Notes: generated from the sequence alone by a model not told the origin. A stretch of DNA of 64,000 nt from Deltaproteobacteria bacterium (GCA_019310965.1 JAFDDG010000010.1:1-64000), one strand, 5' to 3'. Shown: positions 15,579-24,117, counted from the stretch's first letter. Translations and numbers: made by a program.

Positions 15579-16604
15579 TCAGTCGGCGCGTTCGGGACCG
15601 ATCTCGTCGAAGAGTCCCCACGCGCGGCCGGTCTCGGCATCGAGCTGACTGCCGGAGAGCACCCACCATGCGGTGCGCTGGCGACCGATGCGCCGCGTCA
15701 CGCTCACGGTGCCACCGGCGCCGGGCACCAGGCCCAGGCTGAGCTCCGGCAACGTCGCGACGGTGTCCTCCGCGGCGACGACGCGCGCGGCAAAAGCGGG
15801 CAGCTCGATGCCCGCGCCGATGCATGCGCCGTGTACCTCCGCGCGCGTGCGCAAGGCGCAGCGGGCCATCAGGCGTGCGGCGCTGCGGCTGGTGCGGATG
15901 GCGTGGGCCGTGGCCGGGTCGGGCAACGTGCCAAACTCGTCGAGGTCGCCGCCGGTGCAAAAAGCTGGCCCCGCGCCGGTGAGCACGATCTCGGCGAGCC
16001 CCGCATCGGCCGCTGCGAGCTGGAGCGCCTCGCACAGCGCGTCGCGCACGGCGACGGAGAAGGCGTTGCGCTTCTCGGGTCGGTCGAGCCGGATGTGAAG
16101 GGAGTCGAGTTCGCGCCAGACGCGCACCGCGGGGTGCTCGGGTGTCTTGCGCGGTTGCGGTGGCGGCCGCGTCGCCAGCCAGGCGCGAAACTCAGGCCCG
16201 CTCTGGAGCGTCGAGTAGACCGCTGATTCCGCCACCAGCCCGGCTTCGATGTCGCGCTTCTCGCTGTGGCGCAGCAGCTGCACGAGCGCCGCTGACGCGA
16301 ACGGGTGTGCGCGAATGCGATCGTCGAGCAGCGCAAGCTCGTCCGGTGTCTCTACCAGCACATCGAAGTGATCGAGCAGCGTGCGGCCCGCCGGGGAAGG
16401 GCGGTCCATGCGCAAGGCCAGCGTGGGTGCCGGAATGCTGTGGAGTGATTGGCGTGCGGCGTCGAGGCTGCCGGAGTCGACGCCGCGGCCCTCGTGGCCG
16501 AGATTGACCACGAGCAGCGGCGCACCCGCAACCGGGGAGAAGCGTTCGGTCGCGTCCGGTGACGCCAGCTGGGCCACGGCATCCGCGATGCCGAGGACGC
16601 TCAC
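15579..16604 (-). CDS. Enoyl-CoA hydratase/isomerase-family protein with N-terminal extension
   Basis: A 341-residue protein. The crotonase domain occupies about residues 150-335: LHIRLDRPEKRNAF, then GAGPAFCTGGDLDEFG (oxyanion hole and CoA site), CIGAGIELPAFAARVVA, and ELSLGLVPGAGGTVS. The first 145 residues do not look like crotonase and include a partly hydrophobic alpha/beta-like region. Standard crotonases are about 260 residues, so this is a clear extension. The gene overlaps the upstream acyl-CoA synthetase by 4 nt (ATGA), indicating coupled translation. Hydration or isomerisation of an enoyl-CoA made by that pathway is likely. The TetR gene converges at its 3' end. Confidence 0.88.
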   Translation of the reverse strand: MSVLGIADAVAQLASPDATERFSPVAGAPLLVVNLGHEGRGVDSGSLDAARQSLHSIPAPTLALRMDRPSPAGRTLLDHFDVLVETPDELALLDDRIRAHPFASAALVQLLRHSEKRDIEAGLVAESAVYSTLQSGPEFRAWLATRPPPQPRKTPEHPAVRVWRELDSLHIRLDRPEKRNAFSVAVRDALCEALQLAAADAGLAEIVLTGAGPAFCTGGDLDEFGTLPDPATAHAIRTSRSAARLMARCALRTRAEVHGACIGAGIELPAFAARVVAAEDTVATLPELSLGLVPGAGGTVSVTRRIGRQRTAWWVLSGSQLDAETGRAWGLFDEIGPERAD

Positions 16605-18097
16605 GCCTGGGCGAACTCGGCGCGCACGATGCGGCGCAGCAACTTGCCCGTCTCGTTGTAGGGCAGCTCGTCCTTGAAGACGATGCGCGTGGGCACCCGC
16701 GAGGAGCGCAGCTGCTGCCTCACCAATTCCTGGAGCTCGGCTTCAGTGACCTGCTGGCCGGGCTTCAGCGCGATCGCTGCGGCGACGGCCTCACCCCACT
16801 CTTCGTCCGGGATCCCCACGACCGCGGCATCGGCCACGGCCGGGTGCTCGAGCAGCACGTCCTCGATCTCACCCGGCGAGAGGTTCTCGCCGCCGCGAAC
16901 GATCACATCGTCGACGCGGCCTTCCAGGAAGAGGTAGCCCTCTTCGTCGAGCCAGCCGCCGTCGCGAGTGGGGAACCAGCCGTCGGCCGCGAGCACGCTG
17001 CCGCGGCCAAGGTACTCGCCCGAGACCTGTTCGCCGCGTACGTGGATCTCCCCGCGCTCGCCCGGGGGCAGCGGCTCGCCTTCGTCGTTGCGGATCTCGA
17101 TCTCGATGGAGGGCAGGGCGCGGCCCACCGAGACCAGGCGCTGGCGCATGGCCGGATCGTCGCTTGCAACCGCCGTGCGGTGGTCGTCGGGACCTAGCAG
17201 CGTCACCGTCGAGCTCGTCTCGGTGAGGCCGTAGGCGTTGGTGAACGCGGTGTCGGGGAAGAGCGCCATGGCGCGCTCGATCACGGCGAGTGGCATCTTG
17301 CCTCCACCGTAGGAGAGCGCGCGCAAAGCCGGCATGTCGGCTGAATCCACATCGCCGAGTGACTCGACGATGCGCGAAAGCATGGTCGGCACGACGAAGG
17401 CGTTGGACACGGCGTTGTCGCGGGCCAGCGAGATCCACTCTGCGGGATCGAAGTTCGGGAGCTGTACGATGCGTCGGCCCGCGTACACCGAGGAGAGCAC
17501 CGAGGCCATGCCCGCAATGTGGTACGGCGGCACGCTCACCAGCACCGCGTCGTCTTCCGCCGCGGCACCGAACTCGACGGAGCCGAGGATGTACGAGACG
17601 AGGTGCTTGTGGCGCAGCACCGCGGCCTTCGGCGTTCCCGTCGTGCCGCTGGTGAAGAGCAGGATCGAGATCTCGTCGGGATCCATGCTCCAGCTCGGCT
17701 CGGGCGTGGGATTGTTGCGAGCTGCGGCGAGAAAATCCTGGCGCGTCGTCACGATGGCTGCGCGATCTCGCAGCGTGTCGGCGCGCTCGGGCTCCGTTAC
17801 CAGGTAGGCCGGCTCGATGCGCGCCAGCAACGCGTGCAGCTCATCGCCGGTGAGTCGGTAATTCAGCGGTACGAAGGGCACGCCGGCCCAGGCTGCGGCG
17901 AAGAGCGCCACCGGCACCGCCGGCGAGCTCACATCGAGCAGCGCCAGGTGCTTGGCACCGGAGCGGCGGACCTCCTCTGCTGCGGCGCCGGCCGCGCGGA
18001 AGATTTCCTCGTAGCTGAGCGCCGTGTCCTCACTCTCGATGCCGCGCCGAGAGCCGAAGCCCTGGCTGGCCATCTCGAGCAGCATCATCAGGTTCAT
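16601..18097 (-). CDS. Acyl-CoA synthetase (class I adenylate-forming)
   Basis: A 498-residue AMP-binding enzyme. The phosphate-binding motif reads LLFTSGTTGTPK near residues 145-156. The A5 motif is NAYGLTETS, the A8 hinge is GRVDDVIVRGGENLSPGEIE, and the catalytic A10 Lys is in LPYNETGKLLRR near the C-terminus. It activates a carboxylic acid to acyl-AMP and then acyl-CoA. It is 4-nt overlapped with the downstream crotonase and lies 3 nt after a small conserved gene, so all three form one operon. Confidence 0.95.
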   Translation of the reverse strand: MNLMMLLEMASQGFGSRRGIESEDTALSYEEIFRAAGAAAEEVRRSGAKHLALLDVSSPAVPVALFAAAWAGVPFVPLNYRLTGDELHALLARIEPAYLVTEPERADTLRDRAAIVTTRQDFLAAARNNPTPEPSWSMDPDEISILLFTSGTTGTPKAAVLRHKHLVSYILGSVEFGAAAEDDAVLVSVPPYHIAGMASVLSSVYAGRRIVQLPNFDPAEWISLARDNAVSNAFVVPTMLSRIVESLGDVDSADMPALRALSYGGGKMPLAVIERAMALFPDTAFTNAYGLTETSSTVTLLGPDDHRTAVASDDPAMRQRLVSVGRALPSIEIEIRNDEGEPLPPGERGEIHVRGEQVSGEYLGRGSVLAADGWFPTRDGGWLDEEGYLFLEGRVDDVIVRGGENLSPGEIEDVLLEHPAVADAAVVGIPDEEWGEAVAAAIALKPGQQVTEAELQELVRQQLRSSRVPTRIVFKDELPYNETGKLLRRIVRAEFAQA

Positions 18098-18100
18098 GGA

Positions 18101-18409
18101 TCAGTCCGAGGCGGGGAGCGGCTTGGCGCCCTTGACCTGGAGCGGCGCACCGCCGGCTCCGAGCGAGCCCTTGCCGGGCTTGGTGCAGAGCAGCTCCAGG
18201 TCACCGGCCTCGTTCACGTAGCGCTTGCCGAGCTGGGTGCCTTCAGCAGCGTCGTCGGCGAGCGTCGCGCCGCTGGGCTCGGCGTTGAGCTCGATCATGG
18301 GGGCGCCGCCGCAAATCACTTCGAGGTCACTGTCGGGGGCGGCGATTACCATCATCTCCGTGTCGCAGACGTCGCTGCGAATACGGCTTCCGGGCTTGAG
18401 TTGAGCCAT
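18101..18409 (-). CDS. Small conserved hypothetical protein upstream of acyl-CoA synthetase
   Basis: A 102-residue soluble protein, not recognised. It begins with LKPGSRIRSDVCDTEMMVIAA and contains three Cys (about 15, 33 and 74) and a Gly-rich tail ending in LPASD. GGAGGACGAG lies just upstream of its ATG at 18409. Its stop lies 3 nt from the synthetase start, so the two are cotranscribed. The frame and ribosome binding site make it a credible gene. Spaced Cys residues could bind metal, but no standard motif is formed. Confidence 0.7.
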   Translation of the reverse strand: MAQLKPGSRIRSDVCDTEMMVIAAPDSDLEVICGGAPMIELNAEPSGATLADDAAEGTQLGKRYVNEAGDLELLCTKPGKGSLGAGGAPLQVKGAKPLPASD

Positions 18410-18838
18410 GGGTCTCGTCCTCCAATGGACGGATTAGAATACCAACTCGTCGGGCCCGCGGGACTGGATCGGGCGATGATTCGCAGCGGGTTGCGAGCTT
18501 TCCGCCCGCCTGGCGGGGCTGCCGGCGGGCTGCACGTGGACGCCTCCCTCGCCGGCTCGCGGCTCGAGGAGCGTCACAGGGCTGCCGTCGGGCCATGGGT
18601 GGCTGCGGAAACGCGCGCTCTCCAGCGCCGGCCGCAACGTTGGCCCGCAGCCGGCCGCTCGGCTCGGTCTGCTGCCCGTGTCGCTGTGGCTGCCCGTCGC
18701 CGTCTGGGCCGCCGGCCCAGACGGCGTGCCGGACGCCGCCTCCGGAGTGCTGGTGCTGCTCGGCATCCGGGTCTCGGCTGGATGGTTCGCCGCCAGCTCC
18801 GGGCGCCTGGCCCTCGACGCGCCGGGTATGCTCGGGCG
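18410..18838 (+). other. 429-bp region without a clear gene; possible frame-disrupted coding remnant
   Basis: The region lies between the divergent 102-residue gene and the CoA-transferase at 18839. From ATG 18425 the frame reads protein-like for about 60 codons (to WVAAETRAL near 18620) and then becomes an Arg-rich run unlike a real protein. The frame one base ahead becomes protein-like from about 18640 (LPVSLWLPVAVWAAG onward) and stays so to about 18840. That switch is the pattern of a frameshifted gene or a sequencing indel. No ribosome binding site precedes 18425. Confidence 0.35.
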
Positions 18839-20176
18839 ATGTTCTCCGCCCCGGCTCCGCACCTCGTCGCCGCTCTCTGCGACCCCGCGCACGCCGGCGC
18901 CGCTCTCGGGGAGCCCGAGCGGCCCGGTCGCGCCGATCTCGCCTGGGCTGCCTCCGGGGCGATGGCCCTCACCGGTGAGGCGGCCGGACCGCCGCTGCTG
19001 GCGCCGGCACCCCTGGCTGGCGCGGCGGCTCGCGCCCTGGGGTGCCTGACGGAACTCGCCTGGCAGCCGGAGCGGCTCGACTTCGATGCGGCAGCCCTGC
19101 TCGGCGAACGAGCCGCCTGCTTTGGCTTCGCACGGGCGGGCCAGAGCGCGGCCGGTGCCCGCTGCCGCTTGTTGCGGGCCGCCCAGGGTTGGCTGGCCGT
19201 CCATCTGGCCCGGGACGACGACGTGGCGGCTCTGCCGGCCTGGCTCGAGTGTGAGCCCGAACCCTTTGCGTGGGAGCGCCTGGCAGCGCGCGTTGCCCGA
19301 CGGGACGCCTCCGCGCTCGTCGCGCGCGCCCGCCTGCTCGGCATGCCGATCTCGCCGGCGGCGGTGCCGCCGAGGAGCGACGTCCCTTGGTGTCGCATTG
19401 CGGCCCGCGGCACTCCCCGGGTGCGCCCACCGGAAGTGCGTCCGCGCGTCGTGGATCTCACGTCGCTCTGGGCCGGGCCGCTCTGCACGCATCTGATGGA
19501 GCGTGCGGGCGGCGATGTCGTGAAGGTCGAGAGCCGCTCTCGTCCGGACGGTGCGCGGCGGGGCGATGCGCGCTTCTACGCGCTGTTGAATCACGGCAAG
19601 CGGAGCGTCGCTCTCGATTTCAGCGACGAGAACGACCGGCGAGCGCTCCACCGTCTGCTGCGCGGCGCCGACATCGTGGTGGAGAGCTCCCGTCCGCGGG
19701 CACTCTTGCAGCTCGGCATCGACGCGGAGCGTCTCGTGCGCGAGTGCCCGGGCCTGACGTGGGTCGGCATCACCGGCCACGGACGCGCCGCACCGCAGCG
19801 GGACTGGATCGCTTTCGGAGACGACGCCGCCGCCGCCGGTGGGCTGTGCCAGGCGACGGGGGGTGCGCAACGGCCGCTCTTTTGCGGCGATGCCGTTGCC
19901 GATCCACTCACCGGCCTCTACGCCGCCGTGGCCGGGCTCGCGGCCCACCGCGCAGGTGGCGGAGTGCTCGTCGACCTCGCTCTTGCCGACGTGATCTCCC
20001 ATCTCGTCGCGCGACCCGCCGGCTCGCGGGTGGCGCGGGTCGTCTCGGATGTCGACGGTGACTTCGTCGAGTGGGCCGGCGATCGAGTGCCCGTGGCTCC
20101 GCCTCGCGCCCGGGCGCCGGATGGAGCAGCTGCCGCCCTCGGCGCGGACACGGCGAAAGTGCTCGCCGCGTGCTGA
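18839..20176 (+). CDS. CaiB/BaiF-family CoA-transferase (divergent, two-part)
   Basis: A 445-residue protein. The C-terminal half (from about residue 200) is a recognisable family III CoA-transferase: VVDLTSLWAGPLCTHLMERAG, VVKVESRSRPDGAR, then FYALLNHGKRSVALDF. A DPLTGLYAAVAGLA block near 357 supplies the expected catalytic Asp. The N-terminal half resembles the rest of the fold in permuted order (WAASGAMALTG at about 31, then RLLRAAQGWLAVHLARDDD), so the domain order differs from the gene at 13594. The ATG at 18839 is the best start visible. It overlaps the following amidohydrolase by 7 nt. Confidence 0.8.
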   Translation: MFSAPAPHLVAALCDPAHAGAALGEPERPGRADLAWAASGAMALTGEAAGPPLLAPAPLAGAAARALGCLTELAWQPERLDFDAAALLGERAACFGFARAGQSAAGARCRLLRAAQGWLAVHLARDDDVAALPAWLECEPEPFAWERLAARVARRDASALVARARLLGMPISPAAVPPRSDVPWCRIAARGTPRVRPPEVRPRVVDLTSLWAGPLCTHLMERAGGDVVKVESRSRPDGARRGDARFYALLNHGKRSVALDFSDENDRRALHRLLRGADIVVESSRPRALLQLGIDAERLVRECPGLTWVGITGHGRAAPQRDWIAFGDDAAAAGGLCQATGGAQRPLFCGDAVADPLTGLYAAVAGLAAHRAGGGVLVDLALADVISHLVARPAGSRVARVVSDVDGDFVEWAGDRVPVAPPRARAPDGAAAALGADTAKVLAAC

Positions 20177-21555
20177 TTCGTGCGGCGGAAGTGTCTGGCA
20201 AGCGGCACGACCTGCGCCTCGAGAACGGGTGCATCGCCGAATTGGCCGAGCGTCTCACGCCTCGTGCCGGTGAGGAGGTGCTGGAGGCGGACGGCGGCGC
20301 CTTGCTGCCCGGACTCCACGATCACCACCTGCACCTCTTCGCGCTGGCGGTGGCGGGGCGTTCTGCGCGCTGCGGTCCGCCGCAGAGCGTTGATCGAGCG
20401 GGGCTGGCGGCGGCGCTGCGTACCGTCGAACCGCATGCCGGCTGGTTGCGGGGTGTCGGCTACCACGAGTCGGTGGCGGGATTGCTCGATCGCGGATTGC
20501 TCGACGCCCTCGATCTCGCGCATCCGGTCCGTGTTCAGCACCGCAGTGGTGCCCAGTGGGGTGTGAACACTCGCGGCATCGCCGCGCTCGGGCTGGATGC
20601 CGGTGTCGATGCGCCGGGGATCGAACGCGATGCCGCTGGCCGCGCCACGGGTCGTCTCTTTGGTCTCGATACCTGGCTGCGAGCGCGCCTGCCGCGGACC
20701 GGACGACCGGAACTGACGGAGGTCGGGCGGCGACTTGCCGCCTGCGGCGTCACGGGTGTCACCGATGCCACCGTCGGGAACGGTCCGGAAGAGCTGCGGG
20801 CGTTCAGCGACGCGCTGGTGAAAGGCGAGCTGCGCCAACGCCTCGTGTTGATGGGCAGTGTCGCTCTGCCCGAGCCCGAGGCGGGGATGCGGCTCTCTCG
20901 CGGCGCCGTGAAGCTGGTGCTGGACGAGTTCCGCTTGCCCGAGCTCGACGAGCTGACCCAACGCATTGCCGAGGCACACGCCGGCGGGCGAGGCGTTGCG
21001 ATCCACTGCGTCACACGTGTCGAGCTCGTACTGGCGGTGTCGGCGCTGGCGGCGGCGGGTGGGCGCAACGGCGACCGTATCGAACACGCGGCCGTGGCTC
21101 CGGACGATGTGCTTCCGCACCTCGCCGCACTGCCGCTCAGTGTCGTCACCCAACCGAATTTCGTGGCGGAGCGCGGCGATGCGTATCGGGTCGATGTAGA
21201 GCCACGGGATCGGCCGTGGCTCTACCGCTGCCGCGGCTTCCTGACCGCCGGCGTGCCCGTCGGCGCCGGCACCGACGCTCCCTTCGGCGACCCGGATCCG
21301 TGGCAGGCGATGCGTGCCGCCGTGGAGCGCCGCACGGCGAGCGGTGTCGAATTCGGCGTCGGCGAGGCGTTGACCCCGGAGCAGGCGCTGGCCCTCTTCA
21401 CGACGCCGCCCGACGCGCCCGGCGCAGCACCTCGCCGCGTCGGCGTCGGTGCCCCAGCCGATCTCTGCCTGCTCGATGTGCCCTGGTCCGAAGCCCGGCT
21501 CGACCTCAGCGCTCGTCACGTCCGCGCCACCTTGTGCGCCGGCACCCCTCTCTGA
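20170..21555 (+). CDS. Amidohydrolase-family metal-dependent hydrolase
   Basis: A 461-residue protein of the amidohydrolase superfamily (amidohydrolase 3-like). The HxH metal motif is in LPGLHDHHLHLFAL near residue 45. A metal-ligand His is expected in GVAIHCVTRVE and another in DRIEHAA, and the catalytic Asp in VGAGTDAPFGDPDPW near 375. The substrate is probably an amide or cyclic amide. The GTG at 20170 lies inside the last codons of the CoA-transferase, giving a 7-nt overlap and coupled translation. Together the two enzymes may process an acid that is then carried as its CoA ester. Confidence 0.88.
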   Translation: MLIRAAEVSGKRHDLRLENGCIAELAERLTPRAGEEVLEADGGALLPGLHDHHLHLFALAVAGRSARCGPPQSVDRAGLAAALRTVEPHAGWLRGVGYHESVAGLLDRGLLDALDLAHPVRVQHRSGAQWGVNTRGIAALGLDAGVDAPGIERDAAGRATGRLFGLDTWLRARLPRTGRPELTEVGRRLAACGVTGVTDATVGNGPEELRAFSDALVKGELRQRLVLMGSVALPEPEAGMRLSRGAVKLVLDEFRLPELDELTQRIAEAHAGGRGVAIHCVTRVELVLAVSALAAAGGRNGDRIEHAAVAPDDVLPHLAALPLSVVTQPNFVAERGDAYRVDVEPRDRPWLYRCRGFLTAGVPVGAGTDAPFGDPDPWQAMRAAVERRTASGVEFGVGEALTPEQALALFTTPPDAPGAAPRRVGVGAPADLCLLDVPWSEARLDLSARHVRATLCAGTPL

Positions 21556-21572
21556 CCCCCCACGCGGAAATC

Positions 21573-21723
21573 GGGGACGTTGTTGCTTTCTTGCTTTTCT
21601 CGCGGTCTCCGGTGTGGACAATGCAGCTGCGCCTGGATCTGTTCCCTTGATGCTGCGACCGCTGGTCTCCAGAGCGTTCTGGCGTGGCAAGAGGGGAAGA
21701 GGCAAGAAGGCGGACCGTCCCCG
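21573..21723. repeat. Imperfect inverted-repeat element, related to the copy at 56.1 kb
   Basis: The left arm from 21573 begins GGGGACGTTGTTGC and runs to TTGCTTTTC. The right arm, ending at 21723, is its imperfect reverse complement (GGCAAGAAGGCGGACC followed by GTCCCC). The spacer is about 95 bp. The arms match those of the tighter palindrome at 56119-56205. The element lies between the amidohydrolase stop and the VOC gene start and carries no gene. A REP-like or MITE-like dispersed repeat is the best reading. Confidence 0.7.
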
Positions 21724-21781
21724 TCTTGGGACGTTTTGGGATGGGGGTTGTAGGGTGTGGCTGGAAGGCGAGGGAGGAAGC

Positions 21782-22189
21782 ATGAGTGTTCGAGGACTCG
21801 ATCATTGGGCGATTACCGTTGCGAGCATCGAGCGCACGATCGCGTTCTACCGGGGGTTGCTCGGCTGCGAGGTGCTGTACGAAGATCTGTGGCGCCGAGG
21901 TACGGTTCCGATCGTGTCCTTGTGCATCGGTGCGAATGTGATCAACGTACACGAGGCAGGGAGCGAGGCGTCACCTCATGCGGAGAAGCCGACGCCGGGC
22001 TCCGCCGACTTCTGCATGCGCTGGGACGCACCGCTAGAGGAAGCCGTCGCGCTGCTCGAGGCGAAGGGCATCGCGATCATCGAGGGGCCGGTACCGCGAC
22101 CGGCCGCCGACGGTGAGGCAGGGCGCTCCGTCTACTTTCGTGACCCGGACGACAATCTCGTCGAGTTCTTGTCGACGGTCGCCGCCTGA
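21782..22189 (+). CDS. VOC-superfamily (glyoxalase-like) protein
   Basis: A 135-residue protein with one vicinal-oxygen-chelate module. It starts GLDHWAITVASIERTIAFYRG, has a central CIGANVINVHEAG strand and ends YFRDPDDNLVEFLST. Candidate metal ligands are His8, the central His and the Glu in VEFL. VOC enzymes include glyoxalases, dioxygenases, epimerases and dehalogenases, so the reaction is open. GGGAGGA stands 8 nt before the ATG. It is the first gene of a rightward cluster with a hotdog thioesterase, RuBisCO-like protein and acyl-CoA synthetase. A VOC epimerase acting on a CoA ester would suit that company. Confidence 0.85.
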   Translation: MSVRGLDHWAITVASIERTIAFYRGLLGCEVLYEDLWRRGTVPIVSLCIGANVINVHEAGSEASPHAEKPTPGSADFCMRWDAPLEEAVALLEAKGIAIIEGPVPRPAADGEAGRSVYFRDPDDNLVEFLSTVAA

Positions 22190-22219
22190 TCCGCGAGGCA
22201 CTCTCAGCGAGGAGACCGA

Positions 22220-22879
22220 ATGAGCGACGTATCGATTCCCTTCGGCATTACGCCGCCGGATGCTCTCTACGAGCTCGCCGAGGCCATGCGCGGCGTGGTG
22301 GAGCAGATGGTGCGCATCGACGAGCCGCACCCGGAGCTGGCGAGGGCGCAGGAAGAGGTCGAGGCGATCGCCGAGCGACTCGACGGCATCGCGCGCAAGG
22401 GCGTCCACCCACGCATGCTGCCCAACAGCGAGCCCAACGCTCTCGACGCGCGGCCCTACTACCCGGGCGATGCGACTCGTTGGCACTGCAACCCGTTCCA
22501 TCCGCCGCTCGAGCTGGAGCGCAAGGGCGACAAGATGCTGCGCGGGCGTTTCAGATTGGGCCTCACCCACGAGGGGCCGCCGGGCTGCGCGCATGGCGGC
22601 TACGTGGCCATGGTGTTCGACCAGGTGCTCGGCCATGCCAACGTCTTGTTCGGGATCCCAGGTCTGACGGCACGACTCGTGGTGCGCTACCGCCGGCCCA
22701 CGCCACTCTTCGAAGAGCTCGTGCTCGAGACCGACGCGCCGCAGGTCATGGGCGCGCGTCGCTGTGTCGTGAAGGGACGCATCTTGCACGACGGCCTCGT
22801 CACCGCCAGCGGCGAATGTCTGTTCTCCCGTCCCGACGTCGAGTTCACTGACCTGGCACTGCTGGGATCTCAGCGTTAG
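22220..22879 (+). CDS. Hotdog-fold PaaI-like thioesterase
   Basis: A 219-residue protein. The C-terminal 120 residues form a single hotdog domain with the PaaI/4HBT-type motif HEGPPGCAHGGYVAMVFDQVLG near residues 117-138. This places a conserved Gly-Gly-rich turn at the start of the long helix. The N-terminal 90 residues are mostly helical and acidic. It probably hydrolyses an acyl-CoA or binds it. The gene sits 30 nt after the VOC gene and 6 nt before the RuBisCO-like gene, so the three are cotranscribed. Confidence 0.87.
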   Translation: MSDVSIPFGITPPDALYELAEAMRGVVEQMVRIDEPHPELARAQEEVEAIAERLDGIARKGVHPRMLPNSEPNALDARPYYPGDATRWHCNPFHPPLELERKGDKMLRGRFRLGLTHEGPPGCAHGGYVAMVFDQVLGHANVLFGIPGLTARLVVRYRRPTPLFEELVLETDAPQVMGARRCVVKGRILHDGLVTASGECLFSRPDVEFTDLALLGSQR

Positions 22880-22885
22880 GTCGCC

Positions 22886-23983
22886 ATGTCCGAACGTTTG
22901 ACGGTCACCTACCATCTCGATGTCGAAGCAGCGGATGCCGAGGCGCGCGCGGAGCAAATCTGCCGGGAGCAGACCGTCGAAGTTCCCGCCGTGGTGGTGC
23001 GCGACGCGTTTTTTGCCGACGAGGTGAAGGGCCGCGTCGAACGCATCGAAGAGGCCGAAGCGGGCGGGCAGCTCGCGGTGCTGTCCTACCCGGTGGCGGC
23101 CACCGCCAGCGATCCCGCGCAGCTGCTCAACGTGATTTTTGGCAACTCGTCGCTGTGCGCAGACGTTCGCTGTGTCGATGTAGAGCTTCCGGCTGCGCTG
23201 TGTGTGGCACTCGAGGGTCCGCGCTTCGGAGCGGCGGGCGTGCGTGAGCGCGTCGGCGCAGTCGACCGCGCGCTCACCTGCACCGCGATCAAACCCATGG
23301 GTCTCAGCACCGAGGCCCTGGCCGAGCTCTGCGGGACATTTGCCCGTGCCGGCATCGACGTGATCAAAGACGATCACGGGCTCGCAGGCCAACCGTGGAG
23401 CGCGTTCGAGGCGCGGGTCACCGCCTGCCTGGGAGAGACGCGCGCAGCCGCCGATGCAAGCGGCCGCGAGGCGCTCTATGTGCCGAACCTGATTGGAACG
23501 CCGCAGCGTGTTCTGCGCGGCCTCGCATTCGCCCAGGAAGCCGGAGCGCGGGCCGTGATGGTTTCGCCGATGCTCGTGGGGCTGCCCTTTTTCTGGGAGC
23601 TCGTGCATCGACACGCGGACGTGCCCGTGCTGGCGCATCCGGCCTTTGGTGGCGCAGTGCGCATCGACCCCGTCGCCCTCTTCGGGCGCCTGTGGCGCGC
23701 CTATGGCGCCGACGCGGTGATCTTCGTGAGCTTCGGCAGCCGCTTCAGTGCCGGCCGCGAAGCGTGCCGGGTGCTCGCCGAGCGTCTGTCCGCGCCGTGC
23801 AACGGGCTGCTTTCGGCGCTGCCGGTGCCGGCTGGTGGCATTCGGCTCGAGAACGTGGCGGAGGCGGCCGCGTTCTACGGGCGGGAGAGCATGCTGCTGG
23901 TGGGCGGGGATCTGCAGGTCGAGCCCGGTGCGATCTTCGAACGCGCCCGCCGCTTCGTCGACATCGTCGCCACGGTGTCATAG
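22886..23983 (+). CDS. RuBisCO-like protein (form IV, divergent)
   Basis: A 365-residue protein of the RuBisCO large-chain superfamily, shorter than the usual 400-470. The N-terminal domain covers about 1-115 and the TIM barrel about 120-360. IKPMGLS gives Lys136 at the position of RuBisCO Lys175. GIDVIKDDHG gives Lys161 (carbamylated-Lys position) and Asp163, but His164 replaces the metal-ligand Glu204. HPAFGGA supplies a His251 at the His294 position, VSFGSRF replaces the His327 region, and AGGI and GGD mark the phosphate-binding loops. With one metal ligand changed, carboxylase activity is not expected. It is more likely an enolase, isomerase or decarboxylase-like enzyme. It is 6 nt downstream of a hotdog thioesterase and upstream of an acyl-CoA synthetase, a context not seen in the known methionine-salvage or apionate RLPs. 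Confidence 0.88.
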   Translation: MSERLTVTYHLDVEAADAEARAEQICREQTVEVPAVVVRDAFFADEVKGRVERIEEAEAGGQLAVLSYPVAATASDPAQLLNVIFGNSSLCADVRCVDVELPAALCVALEGPRFGAAGVRERVGAVDRALTCTAIKPMGLSTEALAELCGTFARAGIDVIKDDHGLAGQPWSAFEARVTACLGETRAAADASGREALYVPNLIGTPQRVLRGLAFAQEAGARAVMVSPMLVGLPFFWELVHRHADVPVLAHPAFGGAVRIDPVALFGRLWRAYGADAVIFVSFGSRFSAGREACRVLAERLSAPCNGLLSALPVPAGGIRLENVAEAAAFYGRESMLLVGGDLQVEPGAIFERARRFVDIVATVS

Positions 23984-24117
23984 CCGTCGCAGGCGAGGTC
24001 GTTCGTTCGCTTGCGTGCGAGCCCTTCGAGTGCGGCCTCGACTGCCGCCGGGCTGCGATTCGCCGGTTCTGGTGCGGATGGGCGACGCCGCCGGAGGGTG
24101 GCCTGGTCCTCGCGCGT

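Noticed and set aside
17519-18838. Long rightward open frame leading into the CoA-transferase
   Set aside because: It lies antisense to the acyl-CoA synthetase and small gene up to 18409, and the part after 18640 is an Arg-rich run. The CoA-transferase is started at 18839 instead.
23395-24117. Upstream extension of the second acyl-CoA synthetase
   Set aside because: It overlaps the RuBisCO-like gene in another frame and is Arg/Ala-rich with no family match.
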